A DNA stretch of 40,022 nt from an uncultured Lachnospiraceae bacterium (GTDB lineage Bacteria; Bacillota; Clostridia; Lachnospirales; Lachnospiraceae): the NCBI GenBank assembly GCA_930972465.1, contig CAKNHF010000027.1:1-40022 (forward strand). The letters run 5' to 3'. The position numbers and the translations under genes are program-made. Below are positions 25,979-34,442 of the stretch, in pieces. How positions within the stretch are numbered: position 1 is the stretch's first letter; each line of letters starts with the position of its first letter. The notes under the pieces were generated by a model. The model searched no databases, was not told where the DNA came from, and worked only from the letters and a program-made list of their open reading frames with translations.

Positions 25979-28366
25979 ATGAGACCAGAATTAATTGCAT
26001 CAACCCATCCTGAAACAGCCCCTGAAAATATTGTCCAGGGAGACTGTTACCGTATCTCCGTACTGACAGAAGGACTGCTGAGGCTGGAATATTCCGCCGA
26101 CGGCATCTTCGAAGACAGAGCCACTCAGGCAGTCTGGAACAGGGATTTTCCCAAGACAGCCTTCCGTCTCATTGAGACGGAGGACTGTCTGGAGATTATT
26201 ACTTCAAAAGCCCACCTGATCTATGACAGACGGGAATTTTCTTCCAGCGGCCTGTCTGTTCAGGCCGTAGGCGATTACAGTGCATATTCCAGCATCTGGC
26301 ACTACGGTGAAGATTTCAAAGACCTGGGCGGCACCGCCCGGACCCTGGACGAAGCGGACGGAGCGGTTCCGCTGGAACACGGAATCATAAGCCGCTGCGG
26401 ATTCTCTGTGATGGATGACAGCCGTTCTCTGGCGCTCCGGGAAGACGGCTGGGTAGAGCCCAGGAGAGAAGGATGCATCGACATCTATTTCTGGGCCTGG
26501 GGTCACGATTATTACCGGGCCCTGAAGGACTTCTATCATCTGTGCGGAAAAAGTCCCATGGTGCCCCGATATGCCCTCGGGAACTGGTGGAGCCGGTACT
26601 ACAGGTACTCTGAGGAGTCCTATAAATCGCTGATGGAAAGATTTGAAAAGGAAGACCTTCCATTTACCGTAGCGGTCATCGACATGGACTGGCATCTTGT
26701 GGATATCGATCCGAAGTACGGAAGCGGCTGGACAGGATACACATGGAACAGAGATCTGTTCCCGGATCCGGAGAGATTTATGAAATGGCTGCACGACAGA
26801 GGCATGCATGTCACTTTGAATGTCCATCCCGCCGACGGAATCCGCGCTTACGAGGAGATGTATCCGGAAATGGCAAAAGCCATGGGAATTGATCCCGAGA
26901 CGGAACAGCCGGTCAGCTTCGACGCTTCTGATCCCGACTTCTTCGAAGCATGCTTTAAATATATCTTTCATCCGGGAGAGAAGCAGGGAGTGGATTTCTG
27001 GTGGCTTGACTGGCAGTCCGGGGGCATCAGCAGAATGAAAGGGCTTGATCCGCTCTGGATGCTGAACCACTATCATTATCTGGATAACCGAAGAAACGGC
27101 AGACGTCCGATGACTTTCTCCAGATACGCCGGTCCCGGAAGTCACAGATACCCGGTAGGATTCTCCGGAGACACGATCATTACCTGGGATTCCCTTGACT
27201 TTCAGCCATACTTCACAGCCACTGCTTCCAACATCGGTTACGGCATGTGGAGCCATGATATCGGGGGACATATGCAGGGATTCAAGGATGACGAGATGGC
27301 CGGAAGATGGCTGCAGTTCGGCGTCTTCTCCCCCATCATGCGCCTGCATTCCAGCAGCAGTGAATTCAACGGGAAGGAACCCTGGAGATACAAACCTGAG
27401 ATCTGCGCCATGATGAAGGAGTTTCTCCGTCTTCGTCACAGGATGATCCCCTATCTCTACACAATGAATCACCGGGCATATGAAGAGGATATCCCCATGA
27501 TTCTCCCGATGTATTATGACCATCCCGAAGAAGAAGCGGCATACCATGTTCCTGATGAGTATCTCTTCGGGAGTGAGATGATCGCCGCTCCGGTCACGGC
27601 TCCGCGCATCCCGGGACTGAATGTGGCGAAGGTAAAAGTATGGCTCCCGCAGGGTATATATTTTGATATATTTACCGGGAAAAAATATCGCGGAGACCGT
27701 ACGCTCATGATGTACCGGGGCATAGATTCCTTCCCGGTCCTGGCAAAGGCCGGAGCTGTCATCCCGACCACCGGGGACATTGCCCATGCCGGCGGGAATC
27801 CGAAAGAGATCTGCATCCACATCTACGCAGGAGCAGACGGAGCTTTTACCCTGTATGAGGACGACAATGAGTCGGAAGAGTATAAAAACGGAAAATGTGC
27901 GGAAACGCCCATGAAATTCCTGTGGGGAAAGGATGCCGAATTTATCATAGAAGGCGCAAAAGGCGATACTGAACTCATACCGGAAAAGCGCAGCTATACT
28001 GTAAAGATCCATGGCATCAGCCCATGCAGCGGCAGAGTGTCCGTCCATGTGAACGGATTTACCGATGCTCCCGACAGTCATGCCGTCTATGATGAGGATT
28101 CTCATACCCTTTGCTGCTCTCTGGAAGATATGCCATGCAGCGCGCGGATCAATATCCGGATCGGGAACGTAAAGGAATCCGAAAATGATATTAAAAAAGA
28201 AGCTTTCGAGTTTCTGAACCAGGCCGAAATCTCTTTTGCCCTGAAAGACGAACTGTACCGGCTGATAACGCAGGATCAGGATTCGACGCTTCTTCTGTCC
28301 CGGCTTCAGGCCATGGAGCTTGACCGGGATCTGATGGGTGTGCTTACAGAAATAATCAGTGCTTAA
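25979..28366 (+). CDS. Glycoside hydrolase family 31 enzyme (alpha-glucosidase-like)
   Basis: 795 residues. An N-terminal beta-sandwich (about 1-190) leads to the TIM barrel beginning at PRYALGNWWSRYYRYSEE. The nucleophile is Asp344 in FWWLDWQSGG and the acid/base is probably Asp398 in GFSGDT. SHDIGGH follows. The C-terminal beta domains and a helical tail complete it. There is no signal peptide, so it acts in the cytoplasm on the imported sugar. GH31 includes alpha-glucosidases, alpha-xylosidases and others; the WLDWQ form differs from the classic WxDMNE type and the substrate is unknown. AGGAGGATATTAT precedes the ATG. Confidence 0.9.
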   Translation: MRPELIASTHPETAPENIVQGDCYRISVLTEGLLRLEYSADGIFEDRATQAVWNRDFPKTAFRLIETEDCLEIITSKAHLIYDRREFSSSGLSVQAVGDYSAYSSIWHYGEDFKDLGGTARTLDEADGAVPLEHGIISRCGFSVMDDSRSLALREDGWVEPRREGCIDIYFWAWGHDYYRALKDFYHLCGKSPMVPRYALGNWWSRYYRYSEESYKSLMERFEKEDLPFTVAVIDMDWHLVDIDPKYGSGWTGYTWNRDLFPDPERFMKWLHDRGMHVTLNVHPADGIRAYEEMYPEMAKAMGIDPETEQPVSFDASDPDFFEACFKYIFHPGEKQGVDFWWLDWQSGGISRMKGLDPLWMLNHYHYLDNRRNGRRPMTFSRYAGPGSHRYPVGFSGDTIITWDSLDFQPYFTATASNIGYGMWSHDIGGHMQGFKDDEMAGRWLQFGVFSPIMRLHSSSSEFNGKEPWRYKPEICAMMKEFLRLRHRMIPYLYTMNHRAYEEDIPMILPMYYDHPEEEAAYHVPDEYLFGSEMIAAPVTAPRIPGLNVAKVKVWLPQGIYFDIFTGKKYRGDRTLMMYRGIDSFPVLAKAGAVIPTTGDIAHAGGNPKEICIHIYAGADGAFTLYEDDNESEEYKNGKCAETPMKFLWGKDAEFIIEGAKGDTELIPEKRSYTVKIHGISPCSGRVSVHVNGFTDAPDSHAVYDEDSHTLCCSLEDMPCSARINIRIGNVKESENDIKKEAFEFLNQAEISFALKDELYRLITQDQDSTLLLSRLQAMELDRDLMGVLTEIISA

Positions 28367-28380
28367 AATCTGATATAGAG

Positions 28381-28432
28381 TGACGCCGCGCAGACAGCAC
28401 TTGCAGCTTCCGCGCGGCGTCATTTTTTTATT
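28381..28432 (+). terminator. Strong terminator of the carbohydrate operon
   Basis: TGACGCCGCGC (28381-28391) pairs perfectly with GCGCGGCGTCA (28412-28422), followed by seven T residues. Confidence 0.92.
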
Positions 28433-28463
28433 TCTTTTCTGCCGATTTTATTAATTGTTATCT

Positions 28464-28521
28464 TTAGTTGACAAACTTCCATCCTCCGATGGTAGACTTA
28501 GTTGACAGGTTCCGCTATACT
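28464..28521 (+). promoter_or_regulatory. Promoter with direct repeats upstream of the XRE repeat-domain gene
   Basis: TTAGTTGACA occurs at 28464-28473 and again at 28498-28507, 34 bp (about three helical turns) apart. A plausible promoter is TAGACT (28493-28498), 17 bases, TATACT (28516-28521). The alternative pair TTGACA (28468) with TAGACT has a 19-base spacer. The second repeat lies in the spacer of the first choice, as expected for an autoregulatory operator. Confidence 0.5.
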
Positions 28522-28585
28522 TTCCTCAGCAGACAGGAACGGTACCGACAAAAATCTGCCCAGATTTACAGGAGGAAACAATATC

Positions 28586-29398
28586 ATGACTTTTCAGGAA
28601 CAACTCATTACATTAAGGAAACAGCAGGGGCTCTCCCAGGAACAGCTCGGCGCAAAGCTTGGCGTCACCCGCCAGACAGTGTCCAAATGGGAACTTGGCA
28701 TCACTACTCCCGAGATGGATAAACTGATGCTGCTTGCCGATCTCTTCCATATATCCATAGACGAACTCGTAGGCAGAAAGCGAAAAGATGGGGAATCGGA
28801 GACGGAACACGGACACACCGCCGAGGCGGTTCCCCCGGTAAAGGAGATCCACTATATTCCCTATCCCTGGCATTACGAATATAAGAGCCGCAGGACTCTC
28901 TTTGGGCTCCCCCTTGTGCATATCAATATCGGGAGATGGATCCCCGGGCAGAAGCACTGCCGGGCAAAGGGTGTCGTCGCGATCGGAAACTTCGCGTCCG
29001 GCTTTCTGGCCCTTGGCGGGATCGCATCGGGCATCTTTTCTGTGGGAGGAATCTCCGCCGGGCTCTTCTCTCTGGGCGGACTGGCTGTGGGGCTTTTGCT
29101 TGCGGCCGGCGGCTTCTCCGTGGGGACTGTCGCAGTTGGCGGACTGGCTCTCGGGATTTTCGCAATGGGCGGCGGTGCCTTTGGTATCTACGCCCTCGGC
29201 GGAGCGGCAGTCGGCCAGAAAATTGCGGCCGGCGGATTTGCCCGGGCCGCTGTCGCCATCGGAGACGTTGCTCAGGGAGAGATCGTGTTTGACATTAACT
29301 CCCACATTTCTCCTTCAGCCATAGAACATGCCATTCTGGAAAAATTTCCCGGAACATGGGATATCATCGTTAAGCTTTTCTCACATTTGGCAGAGTAA
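28586..29398 (+). CDS. XRE-family protein with a glycine-rich decapeptide-repeat domain
   Basis: 270 residues. Residues 1-62 are a Cro/CI helix-turn-helix (LSQEQLGAKLGVTRQTVSKWELG). A linker and the motif RTLFGLPLVHINIG (about 103-116) follow. Residues about 129-232 are roughly ten repeats of ten residues with the pattern G-h-h-A-h-G-G-h-A-h, for example GFLALGGIAS and GIFSVGGISA. A short acidic C-terminus ends it. The repeats are hydrophobic and could form glycine-packed membrane helices or a beta-solenoid. The ATG at 28586 is preceded by AGGAGGAAACAATATC; the upstream frame extension is rejected because it includes the promoter. Confidence 0.8.
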   Translation: MTFQEQLITLRKQQGLSQEQLGAKLGVTRQTVSKWELGITTPEMDKLMLLADLFHISIDELVGRKRKDGESETEHGHTAEAVPPVKEIHYIPYPWHYEYKSRRTLFGLPLVHINIGRWIPGQKHCRAKGVVAIGNFASGFLALGGIASGIFSVGGISAGLFSLGGLAVGLLLAAGGFSVGTVAVGGLALGIFAMGGGAFGIYALGGAAVGQKIAAGGFARAAVAIGDVAQGEIVFDINSHISPSAIEHAILEKFPGTWDIIVKLFSHLAE

Positions 29399-29480
29399 AG
29401 AGTTCCGCTCGCGGAACTCTCGCGCCGGGCGCGGCCGCTTTAGCGACAAATTTCCACTTTGCGCGAGTGCGCATCTTAAA
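29399..29480. repeat. Hairpin-rich intergenic element
   Basis: AGAGTTCCGC (29399-29408) and GCGGAACTCT (29411-29420) form a perfect stem directly after the XRE stop. It is followed by GCGCC-GG-GCGC and then TTTGCGCGAGTGCGC. It probably terminates or stabilises the XRE message. The composition resembles dispersed Lachnospiraceae intergenic repeats, which cannot be checked here. Confidence 0.45.
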
Positions 29481-29484
29481 AATC

Positions 29485-29523
29485 GCGGCTGTGCGGTCAT
29501 CTCTGTCCGCACAGCCGCATTTG
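29485..29523 (-). terminator. Terminator of the EndoQ-helicase gene
   Basis: A perfect 12-bp stem, GCGGCTGTGCGG (29485-29496) and CCGCACAGCCGC (29507-29518), lies 28 bases past the helicase stop. On the minus strand it is followed by GATTTTTAAG, a usable T-tract. Confidence 0.75.
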
Positions 29524-29545
29524 CAGAAATTCTATTTTCAAACAG

Positions 29546-32500
29546 CTACATTTCAAACAGGCTCATCTGATGCCAGTTCTCTTCTTTCCTTTTTTTCACG
29601 GCGTTCTCTTCCTGTACAAGTCCATCCGGAAGACGGACAAGAAACTCGGAAATTTCTCCTGATGTTGTCAGAAGCAGCTCTTCCTTTGCCCGGGTAATCC
29701 CCACATAGAAGAGTCTCCGTTCCTCCTCCGGATCGGAAGGGTGCTTCTCGTTCTCCAGGGGAATAGATCCCTGATCCGCTCCGTAAATGAGCACGACCGG
29801 AAATTCCAGGCCCTTAGATCCATGGAGTGTCATAATTGTGACCGCCCCGGAAGTATACTTTTTCGTACCGCACCGCTTAAGATCACTCTCCACTCCAAGG
29901 TCAAGTGCTGTCATAAACTCCGGCATCGCCTTGTAGAACACGGTCATCTGCAGAAGTTTCTGCATGGCAGGGCTGTCCGAAAGCCCCATCTCATCCATCC
30001 ACTGTTCCATGAATTTCTGCGGCTTCTTCTTCCGATACAGAGGCCGGAATTTCTCCCCTACGGTTCTGACCGCCTCTGCCGTCATATCATTCCACTCCAG
30101 GTTCCAGAGCCGTTCTGCGCATAACCGCACCGACGGCAGATCCCCGGAATCTTCCAGATACCGGAAGAAACACAGACTGTCCTGCACGGCGCTGTCCGTC
30201 AGAAAGTCCTCCCGTCCTGCCACAATATACGGGATACTCTCCTGCTTCAGACATTTCTCCACAAGTTCCGCCTGATGATGCGTCCTGCAGAGAACTGCGA
30301 TCTCATCGAACCCCCTTGTCTTCCTGTCTCCCATGTCCCAGGCTGCCTGGTGGGCTTCCAGCATGCCGATTCCTCCTACAAGCCGGTTGATCTCTTTTGC
30401 TATGAAGACTGCCTCCCCCATGGGACTTCCCGCATGAACCAGGCGTACAGGCACGTTATCCGGACAGTTCGCGCAGAGCGGCCGCCTGTTCTGTTCCCCG
30501 TCCTGCGATATAACGGCCCACGCCGCATTCAGTATCTGCGGAGAAGACCGGTAATTTTCTTTCAGCTCCACAAACTGCAGGTCACTGTATTCTTCACTGA
30601 GTTTGTCGAAACACGCCGCGTCTGCGCCGCGGAACCCGTAGATCGACTGATCCGGATCTCCGATCACAAAGAGTTCCCGTCCTGCGCGGCTCCAGAGTTT
30701 CACCAGCCGGAACTGCGCCTGATTGATATCCTGGAATTCATCCACAAGCAGATATCGGAACCGCTTCTCCCACCCGTCAGACACATTCCCGCTCTCGATC
30801 CTGTCCGCAGTCCGCAGCAGAAGATCGTCAAAGTCCCAGAGATTTCCGTATCGCTTCTTCTCCTCATATATTCCATATGCCTGCTGCCAGAGTGCATCGG
30901 GAATCTTTTCCTCCCCGAGTCCTGCCGGCAGGCCGGACTTAGACCGCGAAACCGATTCCAGAAATTTCTTCGCGCTGATGGAAATTCCGCTCTCCACGAT
31001 CGTTTCCTCTGCCAGTCTCCGCTGTTCCTCGTCCGTCATGAGGATCGGCTGTTCCCCCTGTTCCTTCAGGAAATTCAGACAGATGGCATGAAACGTTCCG
31101 ATTTGCATGGAACGCGCCGCCAGTTTCTTCCCGGTCTCACGCTCAATCCTCTCCCGCATCTCTGCCGCGGCCTGATTCGTAAATGTAACAGCGGTGATGT
31201 CTGACGGTCTTACCTTCCGGTATTCCATCAGGAATCGGAGACGTGAGACAAGAGTTTTTGTCTTTCCTGTTCCCGGACCCGCTATCACGGCAATATGCGG
31301 CGCATTGCAGCGCACCGCGTATTCCTGTTCCGGATTCAGTACAGGAGCCGCCGGGATGCCCGTATCCTTACAGATTTCTTCCGCCGGCGCCTTAAGCGTT
31401 TCATTTTCCTCCGCCGGTATCTTCATCATCGGTACTGTGCCCGCATCTCGTCTGCTTTTTCCCTCCTCTCTGCCGGAAGACTCCCCGTTTTTCCCGGCTG
31501 TCCCCAGCAGATCAAAAAAGTTCATCTGACCTTCCGTATTATTCAGTTCCTCTGCACTGAACAGCCGGATTACTCCGTATTCACCGTCGAACCCCGGAAT
31601 ACGTTCCACCCGGCCATCCCGCAGCCTTCCGATCCCTTCGGCGACCCGGTCTCCGGATACACGGCGGATATCCTCAAGAGGGAGATTTCTCAGAATCTCA
31701 AACTCCGGTCCCAGCTCAGCGAGTATGCGGTGATATTCACGGACGGCCTTTTTACTCGCCGCCGATGTTCCGATGGAAGCGCCGATAACCTCCGGAAGCG
31801 GCACAAGACTCTCAAACCGCTTCGCATTCTCTCTGATGTATCCTTCCTCACGGTCTGCAAGCTCCTCCACCCGATGGGAAACTCCGATGGTGATCTTCCG
31901 TCCGCATACAGGACATTTTCCATTATATTTCAGTGTCTCCGAAGGCGTCAGGCAGAGATTGCACTTGCGATGTCCGTCCATGTGATATTTCCCTTCTTCC
32001 GGGAAAAACTCTATGGTGCCTCCGAGCCCTTTTCCGGTCTGAATCGCCTCTGCCATAGCTTCATATTCCATCGGTATATCGAACAGTGTCGCCTCCCTCC
32101 CCAGTTTGGCCGGAGAGTGCGCATCCGAATTCGAAATCAGCTGAAACCGGTCCAGGGCCGACACCCGCCAGTTCATCGGCGGATCGGAGGAAAGCCCGGT
32201 CTCCATGGCGTGAATGTACGGGGTGAGATCCTCAAAGCATTCTTCTACCGTATCGAAGCCCGAGAAAGCACCAAAGAGCGAGAAATGCGGCGTCCAGATA
32301 TGGGCCGGAACATACACTGCCTTCGGACAGAGTTCCAGTATGATCTCCAGAAGATCATGGCAGTCCAGTCCCAGGATCGGCCGCCCGTCTGAATGTATAT
32401 TTCCGATCTGCTCCAGTCTGGCCGATATCTTCTCTGCATCCTCAAGTCCGGGCAGAAGGATCAGACTGTGGACCTTGCGTACTTTTCCGTTCTTTTTATA

Positions 32501-32779
32501 GATAGAACTGATCTCGCCGGTGACGACAAAACGCGGGATCACCTCATGGGGGATCCTCTCCTCCCTGATCCTGTACTCATCTTTGAGTACATAGAATCCA
32601 TCCTCCGCCGGCTCCAGTTTCTCCTCAAGTTCCTCCCGCCAGGCCGGGTGGGTAAAATCCCCTGTTCCCACGATGTGGATCCCCTTCCGCCTCGCCCAGA
32701 GATCCAGATGCTCAGGCGTACAGTCCCTGCTCGTCGCCCGGGAGTAACGGGAGTGGATATGTAAATCTGCTATGTACAT
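29546..32779 (-). CDS. Endonuclease-Q-like PHP nuclease fused to a UvrD/PcrA-type helicase
   Basis: 1077 residues. Residues 1 to about 410 match the EndoQ family: ADLHIHSRYSRATS (His7, His9), GTGDFTHPAW (Asp41, His44), SNSDAHSPAKLGRE (Asp219, His221) and a zinc module CNLC...CPVC (Cys273, 276, 289, 292). EndoQ cuts DNA 5' of deaminated bases. After a charged linker (about 430-480) comes an SF1A helicase: GPGTGKT (501-507), VDEFQD (679-684), GDPDQSIYGFRGA, ENYRSS, TLHGSKGLEF and YVGITRAKEE. QMNFF (418-422) and the terminal QMSLF (1071-1075) look like sliding-clamp motifs. The start at 32779 follows GGTGATTTCA; the frame extends to 32845 without family similarity. Confidence 0.92.
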   Translation of the reverse strand: MYIADLHIHSRYSRATSRDCTPEHLDLWARRKGIHIVGTGDFTHPAWREELEEKLEPAEDGFYVLKDEYRIREERIPHEVIPRFVVTGEISSIYKKNGKVRKVHSLILLPGLEDAEKISARLEQIGNIHSDGRPILGLDCHDLLEIILELCPKAVYVPAHIWTPHFSLFGAFSGFDTVEECFEDLTPYIHAMETGLSSDPPMNWRVSALDRFQLISNSDAHSPAKLGREATLFDIPMEYEAMAEAIQTGKGLGGTIEFFPEEGKYHMDGHRKCNLCLTPSETLKYNGKCPVCGRKITIGVSHRVEELADREEGYIRENAKRFESLVPLPEVIGASIGTSAASKKAVREYHRILAELGPEFEILRNLPLEDIRRVSGDRVAEGIGRLRDGRVERIPGFDGEYGVIRLFSAEELNNTEGQMNFFDLLGTAGKNGESSGREEGKSRRDAGTVPMMKIPAEENETLKAPAEEICKDTGIPAAPVLNPEQEYAVRCNAPHIAVIAGPGTGKTKTLVSRLRFLMEYRKVRPSDITAVTFTNQAAAEMRERIERETGKKLAARSMQIGTFHAICLNFLKEQGEQPILMTDEEQRRLAEETIVESGISISAKKFLESVSRSKSGLPAGLGEEKIPDALWQQAYGIYEEKKRYGNLWDFDDLLLRTADRIESGNVSDGWEKRFRYLLVDEFQDINQAQFRLVKLWSRAGRELFVIGDPDQSIYGFRGADAACFDKLSEEYSDLQFVELKENYRSSPQILNAAWAVISQDGEQNRRPLCANCPDNVPVRLVHAGSPMGEAVFIAKEINRLVGGIGMLEAHQAAWDMGDRKTRGFDEIAVLCRTHHQAELVEKCLKQESIPYIVAGREDFLTDSAVQDSLCFFRYLEDSGDLPSVRLCAERLWNLEWNDMTAEAVRTVGEKFRPLYRKKKPQKFMEQWMDEMGLSDSPAMQKLLQMTVFYKAMPEFMTALDLGVESDLKRCGTKKYTSGAVTIMTLHGSKGLEFPVVLIYGADQGSIPLENEKHPSDPEEERRLFYVGITRAKEELLLTTSGEISEFLVRLPDGLVQEENAVKKRKEENWHQMSLFEM

Positions 32780-32929
32780 TGAAATCACCTCTCTGTACCT
32801 TATCCTGATGTATTCACTCAAAAATTCCAGTTTCAATTTTATCACAGAAAGTATGAAACTGCCACCGGCTCCGGACGCTGCTCTTATTCAATTTATTCCA
32901 TTTCAGAATATATGCCGTCTGAAGTGGAA

Positions 32930-32958
32930 TTGACTCTGTAATGTACGCTCACTATAAT
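32930..32958 (+). promoter_or_regulatory. Promoter of the YczE-like gene
   Basis: TTGACT (32930-32935), a 17-base spacer and TATAAT (32953-32958). The start codon at 32987 follows 28 bases later with AAGGAGG between. Confidence 0.85.
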
Positions 32959-32986
32959 GAGAACCGAATCAAGGAGGTTCTTTATT

Positions 32987-33652
32987 ATGAGTACTATTAT
33001 GAAAATAAATAAATCATTTTATGAAAGGATGTTCTGCTATATCGCCGGACTGCTCATCATGTCTGTGGGATCCAATCTGTTCCTGAAAGCCGCTCTGGGC
33101 GTTGCTCCCAGCTGCACGATCGCACTCGCGCTTTCAGAGATCTTTCCTTCCCACAGCTATGCTGTTTTCAATTTCCTTGTAAACTCATTCCTGCTTCTCT
33201 GCGAGATTGCAGTGGTAAAGAAGGTCGAAAAAAAACAGGCAGTACAGCTTGCACTTACATTCCTCTACTCCCTGTTTATTCAGTGGACGGCAGCTCCGCT
33301 TCAGTTCATCTCCGCGGACAGCATGATTTCCAGGATCCTGCTCAGCTTCGCTGCCTGCGCCGTGCTTGCTGCAGGTATCTCATGCACGGTAAATTCCGGA
33401 TTTGCAGTGCTCCCCATGGAAGGATTTGTTTCCAGTCTCTCCGAGAAGACGGGAAAATCTTTCGGAACCATCCGCGTTTACACGGAAGTCAGCATTACAA
33501 TCATCTCCGCGGTCGTTTCGATCACCTGTCTCGGAAATTTCTCCGCGGTCGGAGTCGGAACCGTGATCGCGGCAGTCTGTACAGGGACGATCACAAATCT
33601 GCTCTCGCGCATTTTTGCGGGAGGATTCCGGTTCTCCCATTCGGCAGCATAG
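32987..33652 (+). CDS. YczE/YitT-like integral membrane protein (DUF6198 type)
   Basis: 221 residues with five or six predicted membrane helices: CYIAGLLIMSVGSNLFLKAALG at about 13-34, then AVFNFLVNSFLLLCEIAV, LALTFLYSLFIQWTA, LSFAACAVLAAGIS and a C-terminal pair. The motif LKAALGVAPSCTIALALSEIF (about 30-50) is typical of the YczE/YyaS family, whose substrate is unknown. The ATG at 32987 is chosen for AAGGAGG; an upstream in-frame ATG at 32957 overlaps the -10 box. It has its own promoter and a possible terminator hairpin after it. Confidence 0.82.
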   Translation: MSTIMKINKSFYERMFCYIAGLLIMSVGSNLFLKAALGVAPSCTIALALSEIFPSHSYAVFNFLVNSFLLLCEIAVVKKVEKKQAVQLALTFLYSLFIQWTAAPLQFISADSMISRILLSFAACAVLAAGISCTVNSGFAVLPMEGFVSSLSEKTGKSFGTIRVYTEVSITIISAVVSITCLGNFSAVGVGTVIAAVCTGTITNLLSRIFAGGFRFSHSAA

Positions 33653-33677
33653 TATTTTCCGATGGCGCTATCCACAG

Positions 33678-33703
33678 ACCGGCCGCCTGTCAGAAGCGGC
33701 GGT
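33678..33703 (+). terminator. Possible hairpin terminator after the YczE-like gene
   Basis: ACCGGCCGC pairs with GCGGCGGT apart from one bulged base, followed by TGTCTCCCTTTCTG. The T-tract is interrupted. Confidence 0.4.
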
Positions 33704-33805
33704 TGTCTCCCTTTCTGCAGGCAGTTGTCCCGGTAAAGATCAAGTAATATCCGGAGGCCTGACTCTCATACACTGTTAGAAAACCTTAATAAGGAATCAT
33801 CTGAC

Positions 33806-34435
33806 ATGAACAGAAACGATCATTATCCTTTCATAAACACACCTCTCCCCTATTCTTACGACGCTCTCGAACCGTTTATCGACGAAAAGACCATGTGCCT
33901 GCATCACGACAGGCATCTCCGGACCTATATTGCCAATCTCAATCGATTTCTGGAAGAAAATCCTTCCCTTCAGAAATTTTCTCTGGAAGAACTGCTCTCC
34001 ATGTGGAGGTGTCTTCCCTGTCAACTCCAGGCTCCGCTTCGTAATAACGCAGGCGGAGTATACAACCACCGGTTCTATTTCAACAGTATGAAAGGTCCCG
34101 ATATTCCCTGCGCTGCGCCCAATCTCTTTGAGGCCATGACCGTCCAATTCGGAAGTCAGGAAAATTTCCGGGCGCAGTTTAAAGAGGCGGCGCTTTCCGC
34201 CTTCGGTTCCGGTTACGCGTGGCTTGTACTGGACCGGGGATGCCTGAGAATCGTCACCTCAGCCAACCAGAATACACCGCTTACCTGCTCCCGGACACTT
34301 ATCCTCAATATCGACATGTGGGAGCATGCCTACTATCTGAAGCATTATAACCTCCGGGCAGCGTATATCGACGACTGGTTCCGGGTGGTGAACTGGGGAA
34401 TGGCGGAAGAACGGTTTATGGGAATGAATTTATGA
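33806..34435 (+). CDS. Divergent Fe/Mn superoxide dismutase
   Basis: 209 residues with the Fe/Mn-SOD fold. All four metal ligands are present: His33 (LHHDRH), His88 (VYNHRFYF), Asp170 and His174 (NIDMWEHAYY). Tyr41 in the second shell is kept. The usual FGSGWAW is FGSGYAW (Trp to Tyr at about 137) and TANQDSP is SANQNTP. The enzyme would convert superoxide to oxygen and peroxide in the cytoplasm; the substitutions make activity and metal preference uncertain. AAGGA lies about ten bases before the ATG. No clear promoter is seen in the 150-bp gap upstream. Confidence 0.85.
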   Translation: MNRNDHYPFINTPLPYSYDALEPFIDEKTMCLHHDRHLRTYIANLNRFLEENPSLQKFSLEELLSMWRCLPCQLQAPLRNNAGGVYNHRFYFNSMKGPDIPCAAPNLFEAMTVQFGSQENFRAQFKEAALSAFGSGYAWLVLDRGCLRIVTSANQNTPLTCSRTLILNIDMWEHAYYLKHYNLRAAYIDDWFRVVNWGMAEERFMGMNL

Positions 34436-34442
34436 TCTATAA

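Noticed and set aside
26204-28423. 739-codon minus-strand open frame opposite GH31
   Set aside because: It results from codon bias of the GH31 gene; no start signal and no recognisable domain.
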